A DNA stretch of 64,000 bases from Colwellia sp. PAMC 20917 (GCF_001767295.1 NZ_CP014944.1:2728001-2792000); one strand, 5' to 3'; counted from the stretch's first letter, positions 16,952 to 27,048 are shown. Notes: generated by a model from the sequence alone, not told the origin. Made by a program: numbers and translations.

Positions 16952-17857
16952 ATGTCACTTATTAAAAAATTAAATAATATTTTCTCCAAAGTTGAGTCCA
17001 AAGACTTGTTAGGTGTAAGTTTACATCAGCATTCTTTTGCCTTTTTTTTCTGTCCAGAACAGGGGGAATCTCAGTTTCAACAAATTAACTCGTCATTGGC
17101 AGAACATCCCCAACAGATTAAAATTCAAAAAGAAAAGTATCAATTGCAAGGGCAATGTCATCTCGTGCTGGCTTCATCACAAACCCAAATATTGCAAGTC
17201 GACAAACCCAATATTCCTGATAATGAATTAAACGCCGCTTTAAAATGGCAGATTAAAGATCTCGTTAACCATTCTCCAGAAGATATGGTACTCGATTATT
17301 TTGACGGTCCAACACTTTCTGGCGGCAATGAAAAAATAAATGTTGTTTGTGCTTCCAAAAAAGAATTATTAACCTTGATTGGTCCACTTAATCAAGATGG
17401 GCTAATATTGAAGTCTATTACTACCGAAGAATTCGCCTTTGCCAGTTTACTGCCAGTGAAAGATGATGCCTGTTTAATGGTATGTCAGCAACCTAACGAA
17501 GAAATAATTTTATTGATCGTTAAGCAAGGCAAAGTATTCTTCTCTCGTCGTTTACGTGGCTTTGCTCAAATTGCAACCAAAACAGAAGAAGAGTTATCAT
17601 TTGGTATTGTTGATAATTTAAACCTTGAAATTCAACGCTCAACTGATTATTTTGAACGTCAATTAAAACAAGCACCTATACGCAGTATTGAAGTGATTGT
17701 GCCGATGGCTAATGAGGCGTTGCTTGCACGTAAATTGGCTGAAAATACCAATGTTGCTGTGAACTTATTCACCATGCCTGAAGGTTTTGACCATGCACGA
17801 GAGTTTGCGGTAAGCTTAGGAGCAACAAAATTGAATAATATGGAGCCAATAAACTAA
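16952..17857 (+). CDS. mshI: MSHA biogenesis protein MshI (PilM-like)
   Basis: A 301-residue cytoplasmic actin-fold protein of the PilM class, first gene of the mannose-sensitive haemagglutinin pilus locus. GVSLHQHSFAFFFC opens the first ATPase-like lobe, LKWQIKDLVNHSPEDMVLDY is typical of MshI, and SFGIVDNLNLEIQRSTDYFE lies in the second lobe. It should dock the PilN-like partner at the membrane. No good ribosome site is visible before the ATG. The stop codon overlaps the next start by one base. mshH, often found upstream in Vibrio, is absent. Confidence 0.88.
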   Translation: MSLIKKLNNIFSKVESKDLLGVSLHQHSFAFFFCPEQGESQFQQINSSLAEHPQQIKIQKEKYQLQGQCHLVLASSQTQILQVDKPNIPDNELNAALKWQIKDLVNHSPEDMVLDYFDGPTLSGGNEKINVVCASKKELLTLIGPLNQDGLILKSITTEEFAFASLLPVKDDACLMVCQQPNEEIILLIVKQGKVFFSRRLRGFAQIATKTEEELSFGIVDNLNLEIQRSTDYFERQLKQAPIRSIEVIVPMANEALLARKLAENTNVAVNLFTMPEGFDHAREFAVSLGATKLNNMEPIN

Positions 17858-18462
17858 TGGCAAAAAATTCAATTAATTTACTACAACAAGACTTATTGCC
17901 TAAACAAGTGCTGGTGACTTTACCCCGCGTTGTTATGCTTTGGTCTTTAGCTCTCGTCTTTATGTTGTCTTGGATTTTTTTAAACCATTATCAAGTAACT
18001 GAATTGACGGCTAAGTACGTAGCGCTTTCTCAAATCAAAACTAATCAAGATAACCAACTTGCTCAACTAGAAGGTAAGCTCAAAGCGAACAGGGCAGACG
18101 TCACAGTGCTTGAAGAACTAGCAATGTTAAAAATTGTTTTGAAAAATAAAAGTGTGCTATTGAATGAATTAACTGACCGCACTCATACTTCGGTGGCAGG
18201 CTTTGCCTCATCGATGACAGAACTGTCTTTAATGCATCATAAAGACATTAGTTTGCAGCATGTTAATATTACTTATCAAGATTTAACCTTTTCTGGTGTG
18301 GCGCGAACGCCAGAAGCCGTACCCGCATGGTTAGCTAAATTTGAAACATCAAAGTTTTTATCAGGTAAATCATTTATTAATTTTTCTCTTAACGAAAATG
18401 AGCAAAAGCATACCGAATTTTTAGTTAGTTCTAAATCAAAGACCGGAGGCGCCGATGAATAA
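17857..18462 (+). CDS. mshI2: PilN-like MSHA assembly protein
   Basis: A 201-residue bitopic inner-membrane protein. A short cytoplasmic start carries the PilN-type motif SINLLQQDLLP, which binds PilM-like proteins. The membrane helix covers about residues 24-42, a coiled coil about 45-100, and a periplasmic ferredoxin-like domain the remainder. It overlaps mshI by one base and mshJ by eight, so translation is coupled. It should form the alignment subcomplex with MshI and MshJ. The symbol follows use in Shewanella and Pseudoalteromonas. Confidence 0.8.
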   Translation: MAKNSINLLQQDLLPKQVLVTLPRVVMLWSLALVFMLSWIFLNHYQVTELTAKYVALSQIKTNQDNQLAQLEGKLKANRADVTVLEELAMLKIVLKNKSVLLNELTDRTHTSVAGFASSMTELSLMHHKDISLQHVNITYQDLTFSGVARTPEAVPAWLAKFETSKFLSGKSFINFSLNENEQKHTEFLVSSKSKTGGADE

Positions 18463-19141
18463 ACAATGGCAAGCGTATAGTGAAAAATATTTAACTATTA
18501 CTCCTCGTGAGCAATATATGGTGTTATTAACTGGGTTAGTTGCCATTATATTTATTATGCATAACTTCTTTATTGATGATAACGCGCTAAAGATTGTTAA
18601 GCTTGAAAAGCAAGTTATACAAGTGAACAACGACAATCGAACAGCTAAAGCTTCTATATTAATTTTTGAAGAAGGCTTGTCAAAAGATCCTAACGAATCA
18701 TTAAATAAGCAAATTTCACAATATAAAGATAAATTAAATAAGGTTGACGTAAATTTATTAAAACTTACCTCAGACTTAATAGACCCTGTTCAAATGCGTT
18801 ACGCGTTAATGCAGTTATTAAAAACCCAGAAAGGTGTTTCTCTACAATCATTTCAAGTTATTGCTGCGCAGCCGATGAACATCGCTAGTACAACCGATGA
18901 AGAGACTAAAGCGGTTGTCGTTAACTCTGACCAGCCAGCATTGATACTTTATCGTCATGCGATAAAAATTAAACTCAGCGGTAGTTACTTTCAATTACGT
19001 GACTACTTAACACAGCTGGAAGCATTATCTTGGAAGTTTTTTTGGCAAGAGTTTACTTACCAACTAAAAGAATACCCAGTGAGTGAGTTAGAAATAGAAA
19101 TGTACAGCTTAAGTACTAAGCGGGAGTTTATAGGTGTTTAA
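18455..19141 (+). CDS. mshJ: MSHA biogenesis protein MshJ (PilO-like)
   Basis: A 228-residue single-span inner-membrane protein. The helix at about residues 22-42 (YMVLLTGLVAIIFIMHNFF) is followed by a coiled coil and a PilO-like periplasmic domain. The ending WQEFTYQLKEYPVSELEIEM is characteristic of MshJ. It overlaps the genes on both sides by eight bases. Its likely job is to link the cytoplasmic motor to the outer-membrane secretin. Confidence 0.85.
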   Translation: MNKQWQAYSEKYLTITPREQYMVLLTGLVAIIFIMHNFFIDDNALKIVKLEKQVIQVNNDNRTAKASILIFEEGLSKDPNESLNKQISQYKDKLNKVDVNLLKLTSDLIDPVQMRYALMQLLKTQKGVSLQSFQVIAAQPMNIASTTDEETKAVVVNSDQPALILYRHAIKIKLSGSYFQLRDYLTQLEALSWKFFWQEFTYQLKEYPVSELEIEMYSLSTKREFIGV

Positions 19142-19475
19142 AATCTTAACTTTCAACAGTATTTTTTTTATAACTTTGCTGACTTCTATTGTGGTTGACG
19201 CCCAAGATGTTGACCCAACTAAACCGCTTTCAGGTACTAATTTCTCGTCAATGAGTAAAGCTCAAACGACACCGAAAGCAGAATTAATATTAGAAAGTAT
19301 TATTCATGGTGTAGAAGTACACACTGCTGTTATTAATGGCCAAGTGTTAAAAATAGGTGATTTTATTCGCCAGTATGAATTAGTAGCTGTGAACAATACC
19401 AGCGTGGTCTTACGTTCAGCAGAAAAACGCTTAAAGCTCAGTGTTTTTTCTAGTGTCGTGGTGAAATCAAAATGA
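19134..19475 (+). CDS. mshK: MSHA biogenesis protein MshK (PilP-like)
   Basis: A 113-residue exported protein. The signal peptide ends near VDAQ. The short periplasmic region has the PilP/GspC-like homology domain (LILESIIHGVEVHTAVINGQ, then GDFIRQYELVAVN). Such proteins connect the inner-membrane complex to the secretin. It overlaps mshJ by eight bases and mshL by four (ATGA). Confidence 0.83.
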   Translation: MFKILTFNSIFFITLLTSIVVDAQDVDPTKPLSGTNFSSMSKAQTTPKAELILESIIHGVEVHTAVINGQVLKIGDFIRQYELVAVNNTSVVLRSAEKRLKLSVFSSVVVKSK

Positions 19476-21199
19476 AAAGATATGATCAAATGAAAAACAC
19501 TCAAAGAAAATTTTATTGTTTCACCTTACTTTTAACTTTGTTTGGTTGTCAAACGGCGCCAGATAAACCAACTGAAATGATTAATGCACTAGACAAAGCG
19601 ATTGAAGAATCGAGTAAACCTGCGCCTAAAGCATTGCAACAAGTGCCAAATGCTATTCAGCAAGAATTAATGCAACGTAATGTTAGCCAAGCCCGAGAGG
19701 GTTTATTGGCAGAAAAACGTTTAGAAATTGCCGCTAGCGATGTAAGTGCACAAGAGTTTTTCGCAGCCTTAGTCGACGAGTCAGCGTACAGTGTTGTTGT
19801 ACATCCTGACGTAAGCGGTACGATTACCCTGAACTTGAAAAGCAGTACGCTTAATGAAGTGCTTGATGTTGTTGAAGAGGTTTATGGCTATGAAATTAGA
19901 CGTAGTGGTAAAATAGTACAAGTTTACCCAGCCGGTATTCGCACTGAAACTATTCCACTAAATTATTTGTTTGTTAAACGCTCAGGCATGTCGAGTACTA
20001 GCATTAATTCTGGTGGTGTATCAGAAAATGATCAAGGTAGTGGTAATAACTCAAATAATAGTTCAAACGGTAATTCAAACAGTTCAGGTAATTCAGGTGG
20101 TGGAAACAGCCAAAATAGTCAGCAAGGAAGCAGCGGTATTAATATTTACACTGAGACCACATCTGACTTCTGGGCTGAATTAAAAGAAACGCTAACGGTA
20201 TTGGTCGGTTCTGAAGAGGGGCGTTCAGTCTTTGTTTCTCCGCAAGCAGGCTTAGTGACTGTTCGCGCTTTTCCCGATGAAATAAAAGTCATTAAGAGTT
20301 TTATTAACGATACAGAAACTCATTTGCGCCGCCAAGTTATTATTGAAGCTAAGATTATGGAAGTTACGCTCAACGATGATTATCAGCAAGGTGTTAAATG
20401 GGATCAAATTTTAGGCAGTATTGGTAGTACTAACTTAGCTTTTTCAACGTCTGGTTCCATCGCGGGCAATGTTATTGCAAATACCATTGGTGGTACAAGT
20501 AACCTAACTATTAACAATAACGATTTTTCAGGCGTTATAGATTTACTCTCTACCCAAGGAAATGTACAAGTATTGTCAAGCCCAAGAATTACCGCTACCA
20601 ATAATCAAAAAGCGGTAATTAAAGTCGGTGGTGATGAATATTATGTTACTGAGGTTTCAAGTACGACGACTACCGGTACGTCAACTACCACTACACCTGA
20701 AATTAACCTAACCCCTTTTTTCTCAGGGATTGCTTTGGATGTTACTCCTCAAATAGATGGTAATGGTGAGGTTATTCTTCATGTTCATCCATCAGTTACT
20801 TCAACTGATGAGCAGACTAAAGTTATTAAGCTTGGCAGTGAAGAAATAATTTTACCCCTTGCACAAAGTAGCGTACGTGAGTCCGATACTATTATTCGTG
20901 CTAAATCAGGTGAAATAGTGGTGATAGGTGGGTTGATAGAAACACGTAAAGTGATGTTAGATTCAAAAACACCTTTTTTGGGCGATATTCCATTTATGGG
21001 AGAGTTATTTAAAAGTAAAAGTGAAACTACCCAGAAAAAAGAACTGGTGATCATGTTAAAGCCGATTGTTATTGGCCAGGATACTTGGAAAAATCAATTA
21101 CAAGATGCTCGCTCACTATTGAAACAATGGTTTCCTGAGGAAAATGATTTTTCTCAAAGTGAAAAAGGTAGGTCTGATGATTCAAGCGACAATGAATAG
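19472..21199 (+). CDS. mshL: MSHA outer-membrane secretin MshL
   Basis: A 575-residue secretin lipoprotein that forms the pore for the pilus. A lipobox (LLLTLFGC) ends the signal peptide near residue 26. An STN/N0-like domain (about 85-165) and an Asn/Ser/Gly-rich linker (about 185-225) precede the N1 and secretin domains, with VQVLSSPRITATNNQKAVIK and the C-terminal signature GEIVVIGGLIETR. The linker is of low complexity and looks flexible. The start overlaps the mshK stop. A second Met six codons later is possible and would still give a lipoprotein signal. Confidence 0.93.
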   Translation: MKRYDQMKNTQRKFYCFTLLLTLFGCQTAPDKPTEMINALDKAIEESSKPAPKALQQVPNAIQQELMQRNVSQAREGLLAEKRLEIAASDVSAQEFFAALVDESAYSVVVHPDVSGTITLNLKSSTLNEVLDVVEEVYGYEIRRSGKIVQVYPAGIRTETIPLNYLFVKRSGMSSTSINSGGVSENDQGSGNNSNNSSNGNSNSSGNSGGGNSQNSQQGSSGINIYTETTSDFWAELKETLTVLVGSEEGRSVFVSPQAGLVTVRAFPDEIKVIKSFINDTETHLRRQVIIEAKIMEVTLNDDYQQGVKWDQILGSIGSTNLAFSTSGSIAGNVIANTIGGTSNLTINNNDFSGVIDLLSTQGNVQVLSSPRITATNNQKAVIKVGGDEYYVTEVSSTTTTGTSTTTTPEINLTPFFSGIALDVTPQIDGNGEVILHVHPSVTSTDEQTKVIKLGSEEIILPLAQSSVRESDTIIRAKSGEIVVIGGLIETRKVMLDSKTPFLGDIPFMGELFKSKSETTQKKELVIMLKPIVIGQDTWKNQLQDARSLLKQWFPEENDFSQSEKGRSDDSSDNE

Positions 21200-21208
21200 C
21201 TATAGTCT

Positions 21209-22117
21209 ATGTACCTCTACCACTTTGGTTTAACGGAACTTCCGTTTACATTAACACCAAATACTGCATTTTATGTAGGGTTAGAGCCGCATAACGAAGC
21301 GTTAGCTGTCTTACTAACCGCGCTGAAAACAGGTGAAGGCTTTATAAAAGTTATCGGTGAAGTCGGTACGGGTAAAACCCTACTTTGCCGTAAACTACTT
21401 AATGAAATACCCGAACATTTTGTAACCGCTTATATTCCTAACCCTTATTTAAAACCTGATGAATTACGACGAGCGGTGGCGGTTGAATTAGGTATCAAGC
21501 AAGCACAGCGGATGTCAGTGCAATTGCTTACTCAACGTATTCAACAGCGATTACTTGAACTTCATTTAGCCGGTCATTCGGTAGTGCTTATACTTGATGA
21601 AGCACAAGCTTTACCAGAAGAAAGCCTAGAGGCTTTACGTTTATTTACTAATTTGGAAACTGAAACACGTAAACTTTTGCAAGTTGTGCTGTTCGCACAG
21701 CCAGAATTAGATGAGCGCTTAGCGACGAAAAGATTTAGGCAGTTAAAACAACGTATCACTTTTTCTTATAAATTACGTGCAATGACAGCGCCAGAAGTGC
21801 AACGTTATATTCAACATCGTATGCAAGTTGCTGGCTATAAAGGTGCTTCTTTATTTAGTGCCGCGATATCGAAGAAGGTGGCGAAAGTTAGTTTCGGGAT
21901 CCCACGTTTAGTTAATGTGCTATGTCATAAAATGTTGATGCTAAGTTATGGCCAAGGTCAATATCAGATAACAAATAAGCATTTATCTGTGGCGATAGAA
22001 GATACCGAAGCAACAACTCAAGCGAGCAATGTTAAAGGCTATTTAAGTATTACGGGTCTGATCATTTCAGCCATCTTAATTGTCTATGTCTTAAAAAATT
22101 ATGGAGTGATCGCTTGA
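21209..22117 (+). CDS. mshM: MSHA biogenesis ATPase MshM (ExeA/GspA-like)
   Basis: A 302-residue AAA+ protein. The opening YLYHFGLTELPFTLTPN is typical of ExeA/MshM proteins. Walker A is GEVGTGKT (about residue 49), Walker B VLILDEAQAL (about 128), and a sensor stretch follows. A C-terminal membrane helix (about 277-295, LIISAILIVYVLKNYGVIA) anchors it without a peptidoglycan-binding domain. It may help place or assemble the secretin. Its stop overlaps the mshN start. Confidence 0.88.
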   Translation: MYLYHFGLTELPFTLTPNTAFYVGLEPHNEALAVLLTALKTGEGFIKVIGEVGTGKTLLCRKLLNEIPEHFVTAYIPNPYLKPDELRRAVAVELGIKQAQRMSVQLLTQRIQQRLLELHLAGHSVVLILDEAQALPEESLEALRLFTNLETETRKLLQVVLFAQPELDERLATKRFRQLKQRITFSYKLRAMTAPEVQRYIQHRMQVAGYKGASLFSAAISKKVAKVSFGIPRLVNVLCHKMLMLSYGQGQYQITNKHLSVAIEDTEATTQASNVKGYLSITGLIISAILIVYVLKNYGVIA

Positions 22118-23268
22118 GCGTAATTAACCAGATGTTAAAAGATTTAGATCAGCGTAAAGCTGAACAACAAGGATCGAGTGATTTTACCCTACCTGTTTCT
22201 TCAGCTTCCTTAAATAAAAAAACTGTTTTTATCAGTTTACTGATCATTATTTTATTAAATGTTGGCGGTATTTTTGTTTGGCAAATGTATGTTGAAAACC
22301 AAACATTAAAAATGTCTAATTCTTCAGCAGTTAATCGAGTTGAAAAAAAAGCTGAGCAAGGTGAGGTCGTAATAAGTGAACACTTAGCGCAAGCACCGAA
22401 CAGCACTGAACCAGTAAACATGACCCAAAATAGCGTTGTAGCATCTAAACAGGCTAGTTTGAATAATGATTTGAAAAGAGAACAGTTAATTCAAGTTGAC
22501 TTAAACCAAGCTAATTTAGCTGAAACTCTTTCTCAGAACATTACAACCCAAGAAACACCCAGTAAGCTTGATGCGCCAAAGACAAAAAATAGTGGCTTAG
22601 TGAATGACTCAAATATCCAACAAGCGTCAATTGACTCTTTAGCGCCAATAGCGAAAAAATCAACATTAACAATATCTCGCAAAGAATTAACGCCTTATCA
22701 ACTTGCTGAACAAAAATTAAAACGTGCAGAGCAAGCGCTTGCCAACAATGATATTTCTAAAGCAGAGACTATGTTCGAAGATGTATTATTAGTTCTGCCA
22801 ACACATAAAACAGCGAGAAAAAATTTAGCGGCTTTATGGTTTGGGCGTCAATCTTATGCTGCGGCGTTAAACTTACTTTCTCAAGGCATTAATTTATCCC
22901 CTGATGATAGCGAATTTCGGGTGATGCAAGCTCGAATCTATTTACAGCAAAACAGACTACAACAAGCATTCGCCACTTTAAATAATATGCCGAATGTCAA
23001 TGATGTTATTAACATCGAGTATCAGAGTTTACGCGCAACAACAGCGCAGCAACTTAAGGAATTCACATTTTCTGCACAAGCCTATCAAATTTTAGTTAAT
23101 ATCGAACCTACTTCGGGGCGATGGTGGTTGGGCTTAGGCGTCGCTTTGGACAGTAATAGTGAATTTAAGCGAGCAAGTACGGCGTATCAAAACGCATTAA
23201 CTAAAACAGGGTTATCTGCAAGCGCTGAGAATTTTGCCCGTCAGCGTATTATCGAGTTGGGAGAATAA
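22114..23268 (+). CDS. mshN: MSHA biogenesis protein MshN, TPR protein
   Basis: A 384-residue inner-membrane protein. The start MSVINQMLKDLDQRKAE is diagnostic of MshN. One membrane helix covers about residues 33-53, a long variable Gln/Ser/Asn-rich periplasmic linker runs to about 200, then tetratricopeptide repeats (AEQALANNDISKAETMFEDV and following) fill the C-terminus. It starts with TTG overlapping the mshM stop (TTGA) and has a GGAG ribosome site at 22103-22106. It probably scaffolds the periplasmic part of the machine. Confidence 0.86.
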   Translation: MSVINQMLKDLDQRKAEQQGSSDFTLPVSSASLNKKTVFISLLIIILLNVGGIFVWQMYVENQTLKMSNSSAVNRVEKKAEQGEVVISEHLAQAPNSTEPVNMTQNSVVASKQASLNNDLKREQLIQVDLNQANLAETLSQNITTQETPSKLDAPKTKNSGLVNDSNIQQASIDSLAPIAKKSTLTISRKELTPYQLAEQKLKRAEQALANNDISKAETMFEDVLLVLPTHKTARKNLAALWFGRQSYAAALNLLSQGINLSPDDSEFRVMQARIYLQQNRLQQAFATLNNMPNVNDVINIEYQSLRATTAQQLKEFTFSAQAYQILVNIEPTSGRWWLGLGVALDSNSEFKRASTAYQNALTKTGLSASAENFARQRIIELGE

Positions 23269-23270
23269 TT

Positions 23271-24986
23271 ATGGCAGCACCTAAATTAAAAATGCGCCTA
23301 GGCGATTTATTAGTACACGAGCACATCATTACTAATGAACAATTAATGCAGGCACTGAATAGCCAAAAAGCGACTGGACGAAAACTAGGTGATACCTTAA
23401 TTGAACTTGGCCACATCGGCGAGCGTAAATTACAAGAGTTCTTAGCGCAACAGCTTAATGTGCCTTTTTTAGATATTAGTCAACGTCGTATTCCCAATGA
23501 AGTCGCCTCATTATTACCAGAGGTTCATGCACGTCGTTTACGCGCGTTAATCATTGAAGATCAAGGTGAAAGTGTCTTGCTAGGGATGAGCGATCCTGCT
23601 GATTTAAGTGGTCTAGACCAGCTTGAAAGAATGCTTGCTCCGAAAAAAATAAACCTTGCTGTGGTCATGGAATCACAGCTTTATCAAGCATTTGATGGCC
23701 TGTATCGACGCACAGCAGATATTGAATCATTCGCCAGTCAGTTAGAAGAAGAGTATGAACAAACTACTGATTTTGATTTATCATCAACATTTTCAGATGA
23801 TAGTGGTGATGCAACGGTTGGTAAATTATTACAATCGGTCTTTGAAGATGCGGTGCAGATGCGTGCCTCTGATATCCATATTGAGCCAGATGAAAATCTA
23901 TTGCGTATTCGTCAGCGAATAGATGGCGTATTACAAGAAAATATTTTAAAAGAAAATAAAATTGCCTCTGCTATGGTTTTACGATTGAAACTAATGGCTG
24001 GCTTAGATATTTCAGAAAAACGTTTACCACAAGATGGCCGTTTTAATCTTCAAATTAAAGGCCATAATATTGATGTTCGTATGTCTACTATGCCAGTACA
24101 GTACGGTGAGTCGGTTGTTATGCGATTACTTGACCAGTCTGCAGGTTTGCTTTCTCTCGATAAAATTGGAATGCCTGCCGACTTAGTAGCCCGTGTTCGT
24201 CACCAAATTACCCGGCCACATGGTATGGTGCTAGTTACAGGGCCAACAGGTAGTGGTAAAACAACAACTTTGTATGGTGCGTTAACCGAACTTAACCAAG
24301 CGAGTAAAAAAATTATTACCGTGGAAGACCCAGTAGAATATCGTCTACCTCGGATAAATCAGGTGCAAGTAGCACCAAAAATCAATTTAAACTTTTCAAC
24401 CGTGCTACGTACTGCGCTTCGTCAAGATCCCGATATTATTATGGTTGGCGAAATGCGAGATCAAGAAACGGTCGAAATTGGTTTGCGTGGCGCATTAACC
24501 GGTCACTTAGTGTTATCAACACTGCATACCAATGATGCCATTACCAGTGCCTTACGATTAATTGATATGGGCGCGGCGGGTTTTCTTGTTGGTAGTTCAC
24601 TACGTGCGGTGATTGCACAACGTTTAGTACGTAAGGTCTGTGAATACTGTCTTGAAGACCATTCGCCAGACAGTCAAGAAATGATGTGGTTGACTCATCT
24701 TGCTGGTGATGAAGCCACAACAGCCAATTATAAAAAAGGTCGTGGCTGTCAGTCATGCCAGTATACAGGTTATAAAGGACGTATAGGTGTATTCGAATTA
24801 TTAGAAATGAATGATGCGATGATGGCGGCTTTAAAACGTGATGATGCTGAGGCATTCACTGAATTAGCAAAAGCTAATCCTACTTTCACACCGATAGCAC
24901 AAGCTGCATTTAATTATGCTAAACAGGGTATTATTAGCGCAGAAGAAGTACTTCGTTTAGTTGATAGTATTGACGTTCAGGGTTAA
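23271..24986 (+). CDS. mshE: MSHA pilus extension ATPase MshE with c-di-GMP-binding MshEN domain
   Basis: A 571-residue GspE/PilB-family ATPase that drives pilus extension. The N-terminus holds two MshEN motifs: RLGDLLVHEHIITNEQLMQA and, after a five-residue spacer, KLGDTLIELGHIGERKLQEF. Together they match the tandem c-di-GMP-binding motif known from Vibrio cholerae MshE. The motor part has ASDIHIEP, Walker A GPTGSGKTT (near 325), the Asp box, Walker B (DPDIIMVGEMRD), His box (LSTLHTNDA) and a four-Cys zinc site (CEYC near 460 and CQSC near 495). It starts three bases after mshN. Confidence 0.95.
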   Translation: MAAPKLKMRLGDLLVHEHIITNEQLMQALNSQKATGRKLGDTLIELGHIGERKLQEFLAQQLNVPFLDISQRRIPNEVASLLPEVHARRLRALIIEDQGESVLLGMSDPADLSGLDQLERMLAPKKINLAVVMESQLYQAFDGLYRRTADIESFASQLEEEYEQTTDFDLSSTFSDDSGDATVGKLLQSVFEDAVQMRASDIHIEPDENLLRIRQRIDGVLQENILKENKIASAMVLRLKLMAGLDISEKRLPQDGRFNLQIKGHNIDVRMSTMPVQYGESVVMRLLDQSAGLLSLDKIGMPADLVARVRHQITRPHGMVLVTGPTGSGKTTTLYGALTELNQASKKIITVEDPVEYRLPRINQVQVAPKINLNFSTVLRTALRQDPDIIMVGEMRDQETVEIGLRGALTGHLVLSTLHTNDAITSALRLIDMGAAGFLVGSSLRAVIAQRLVRKVCEYCLEDHSPDSQEMMWLTHLAGDEATTANYKKGRGCQSCQYTGYKGRIGVFELLEMNDAMMAALKRDDAEAFTELAKANPTFTPIAQAAFNYAKQGIISAEEVLRLVDSIDVQG

Positions 24987-25000
24987 GAGTAGACTTACTT

Positions 25001-26236
25001 ATGGCTATATTTAGTTACGTAGGCAGAAATGCTAGCGGCTCACAAGTTAAAGGGACAATAGAAGCAACAAACGCTAATACAGTTGCTGAGCAATTGTCAC
25101 GTCAAGGCATTATTCCCGTTGCTATTAATCAATCAAAAAATAGCGGTTCAACTGATATCGCAAATATAGATATTGGTGATTTACTGGGCTTTTCTGCTAT
25201 ATCACTCGATGAACTCATTGTCTTTTGCCGACAAATGTATGCACTTGTTCGTTCGGGCGTGCCAATATTACGCGCGATCAACGGTATGGCAGAATCAAGT
25301 ACATCTGATAAATTAAAAGTTGCTTTAACTGATATTGGTAGTCAATTAGAAGGGGGCTACACCCTTTCAACCGCTTTAAGTAAATACCCAAAGCTTTTCT
25401 CACCTCTATTTGTTTCGTTAGTCCATGTTGGCGAGAATACCGGACAGCTAGATGGTTCGTTCTTAAAGCTGGCCAATTATCTTGAACGAGAGCAAGACAC
25501 CCGTAAACGAATAAAAACGGCCTTACGTTATCCAAGCTTTGTCCTTGGCGCGATTGTGATCGCTATGGTTATTTTGAATATTTTTGTTGTTCCTACATTT
25601 GCCAATATGTTTGCAAAATTAGGCGCTGACTTACCCGTGACCACAAAAATGCTAATTGCCAGTTCGAATTTCTTTTTAAACTACTGGCCTCATCTGCTTG
25701 TAGGAAGTGTATTTGGCTTCTTTGGCCTTAAACATTATTTAAAAACCGAACGCGGTATGTATTTATGGGACCGATTAAAAACAAAATTACCGGTTGTCGG
25801 AGGGGTGATTGAACGGTCTATTTTGTCACGATTTTCCCATACATTTGCCATTGTACTTAAAGCAGGTGTTCCTTTAACAACAGGATTAACCTTAGTTGCA
25901 GACGCCGTAGATAACACTTATATGCGAGATAAAATTTTAGCCATGCGCGGTGGTATTGAAAGTGGAGATAGTTTATTGCGCTCAGCCAATGCCAGTAAGT
26001 TATTTACGCCCCTCGTTTTACAAATGGTGGCTGTTGGTGAAGAAACTGGTCGAGTAGACGAGCTTTTAGAAGAAGTCGGTGATTATTATGAACGCGAGGT
26101 TGATTACGAACTGAGTACGTTAACGGCTCGTATTGAGCCGATAATGATCGCTATTGTTGCCGCTATGGTATTGGTGCTTGCATTGGGTATATTTACTCCA
26201 ATGTGGGACATGATGTCGGCCTTTAAAGGTAAATAG
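25001..26236 (+). CDS. mshG: MSHA inner-membrane platform protein MshG (GspF/PilC family)
   Basis: A 411-residue polytopic protein with two T2SSF domains (about 70-195 and 275-400) and helices near 175-195, 225-245 and 380-400. FCRQMYALVRSGVPILRA in the first domain and FSHTFAIVLKAGVPLTTGL in the second are the paired signatures. The platform couples MshE to pilin assembly. It begins 14 bp after mshE. A 139-bp gap before mshF is the largest break inside the locus and may hold a promoter. Confidence 0.94.
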   Translation: MAIFSYVGRNASGSQVKGTIEATNANTVAEQLSRQGIIPVAINQSKNSGSTDIANIDIGDLLGFSAISLDELIVFCRQMYALVRSGVPILRAINGMAESSTSDKLKVALTDIGSQLEGGYTLSTALSKYPKLFSPLFVSLVHVGENTGQLDGSFLKLANYLEREQDTRKRIKTALRYPSFVLGAIVIAMVILNIFVVPTFANMFAKLGADLPVTTKMLIASSNFFLNYWPHLLVGSVFGFFGLKHYLKTERGMYLWDRLKTKLPVVGGVIERSILSRFSHTFAIVLKAGVPLTTGLTLVADAVDNTYMRDKILAMRGGIESGDSLLRSANASKLFTPLVLQMVAVGEETGRVDELLEEVGDYYEREVDYELSTLTARIEPIMIAIVAAMVLVLALGIFTPMWDMMSAFKGK

Positions 26237-26375
26237 TGTTTGTCTTTAATTGTTACGTTTGATTATTATCAATGTAATGAGCCTATGACTTGAAACGTAG
26301 ATCAATTTAACCTGTTGATTTAATCGTTGAGGTATTTATAGCATAATAATTTTTATGGACTAAATTAGTTATAAT

Positions 26376-26909
26376 ATGACATTACAACAGGTAAGTGCTA
26401 AAAAGGGTAAGTCGTTAGCTGAAAATCTGATCATACTTGCTATGATTGGCTTACTTATGGCGACATTCCTCTATTATTTTTTTAAACAAGAGCAGCATTT
26501 ATCCCGTGTAGGTTTTGATTCTGTTGCCAATACGTTTTCCGCACGAGTTATAGGCATTCATGCGCAATGGTTTATGGATAATAAGCCCCGCTGGGTCTTG
26601 ATCAAAGAAGCAACAGCAGTCAATGGCGATCGCGAAAATAATCGCATTGCCGTAAACAAATTGGGTTGGGTTGATATAGCAACTGTAAATAACCTAAGTA
26701 ATGAAAACGAGTGTCAGAAAATATGGCAACAAGTGTTAGCAACACCTATGATTTATATAAAACAGCCTATTTCAGCAGTAATAGTCAATATAAAAACTAA
26801 TCAAGTGGGGCAGCAACAAAAATATCTTTGCCAATATAGCTTACCTTCGGGTGAATATTTTGAATATCACCCAAGCAACGGTAAGGTCACTGAAATAAAA
26901 ATACATTAA
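26376..26909 (+). CDS. mshF: MSHA biogenesis protein MshF
   Basis: A 177-residue protein with a single N-terminal membrane helix (about 17-38) and no prepilin peptidase motif. The body contains the MshF-like stretch SARVIGIHAQWFMDNKP. Position between mshG and mshB agrees with the Vibrio order. Its molecular role is not established. The ribosome site is weak, with only GGA about 18 bases upstream. Confidence 0.7.
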   Translation: MTLQQVSAKKGKSLAENLIILAMIGLLMATFLYYFFKQEQHLSRVGFDSVANTFSARVIGIHAQWFMDNKPRWVLIKEATAVNGDRENNRIAVNKLGWVDIATVNNLSNENECQKIWQQVLATPMIYIKQPISAVIVNIKTNQVGQQQKYLCQYSLPSGEYFEYHPSNGKVTEIKIH

Positions 26910-27048
26910 TAAAAAGTATTGAATTTGTTTTATATACGTTAATAATGCTATAAAAGTACACTAAGTAAGTGACTTTATTAGTAAATCGTTGTTAGAATCA
27001 ATTTATAACATTAGTCAAAGCGCTAATAAAACGATAGAAGAGGTTGTG

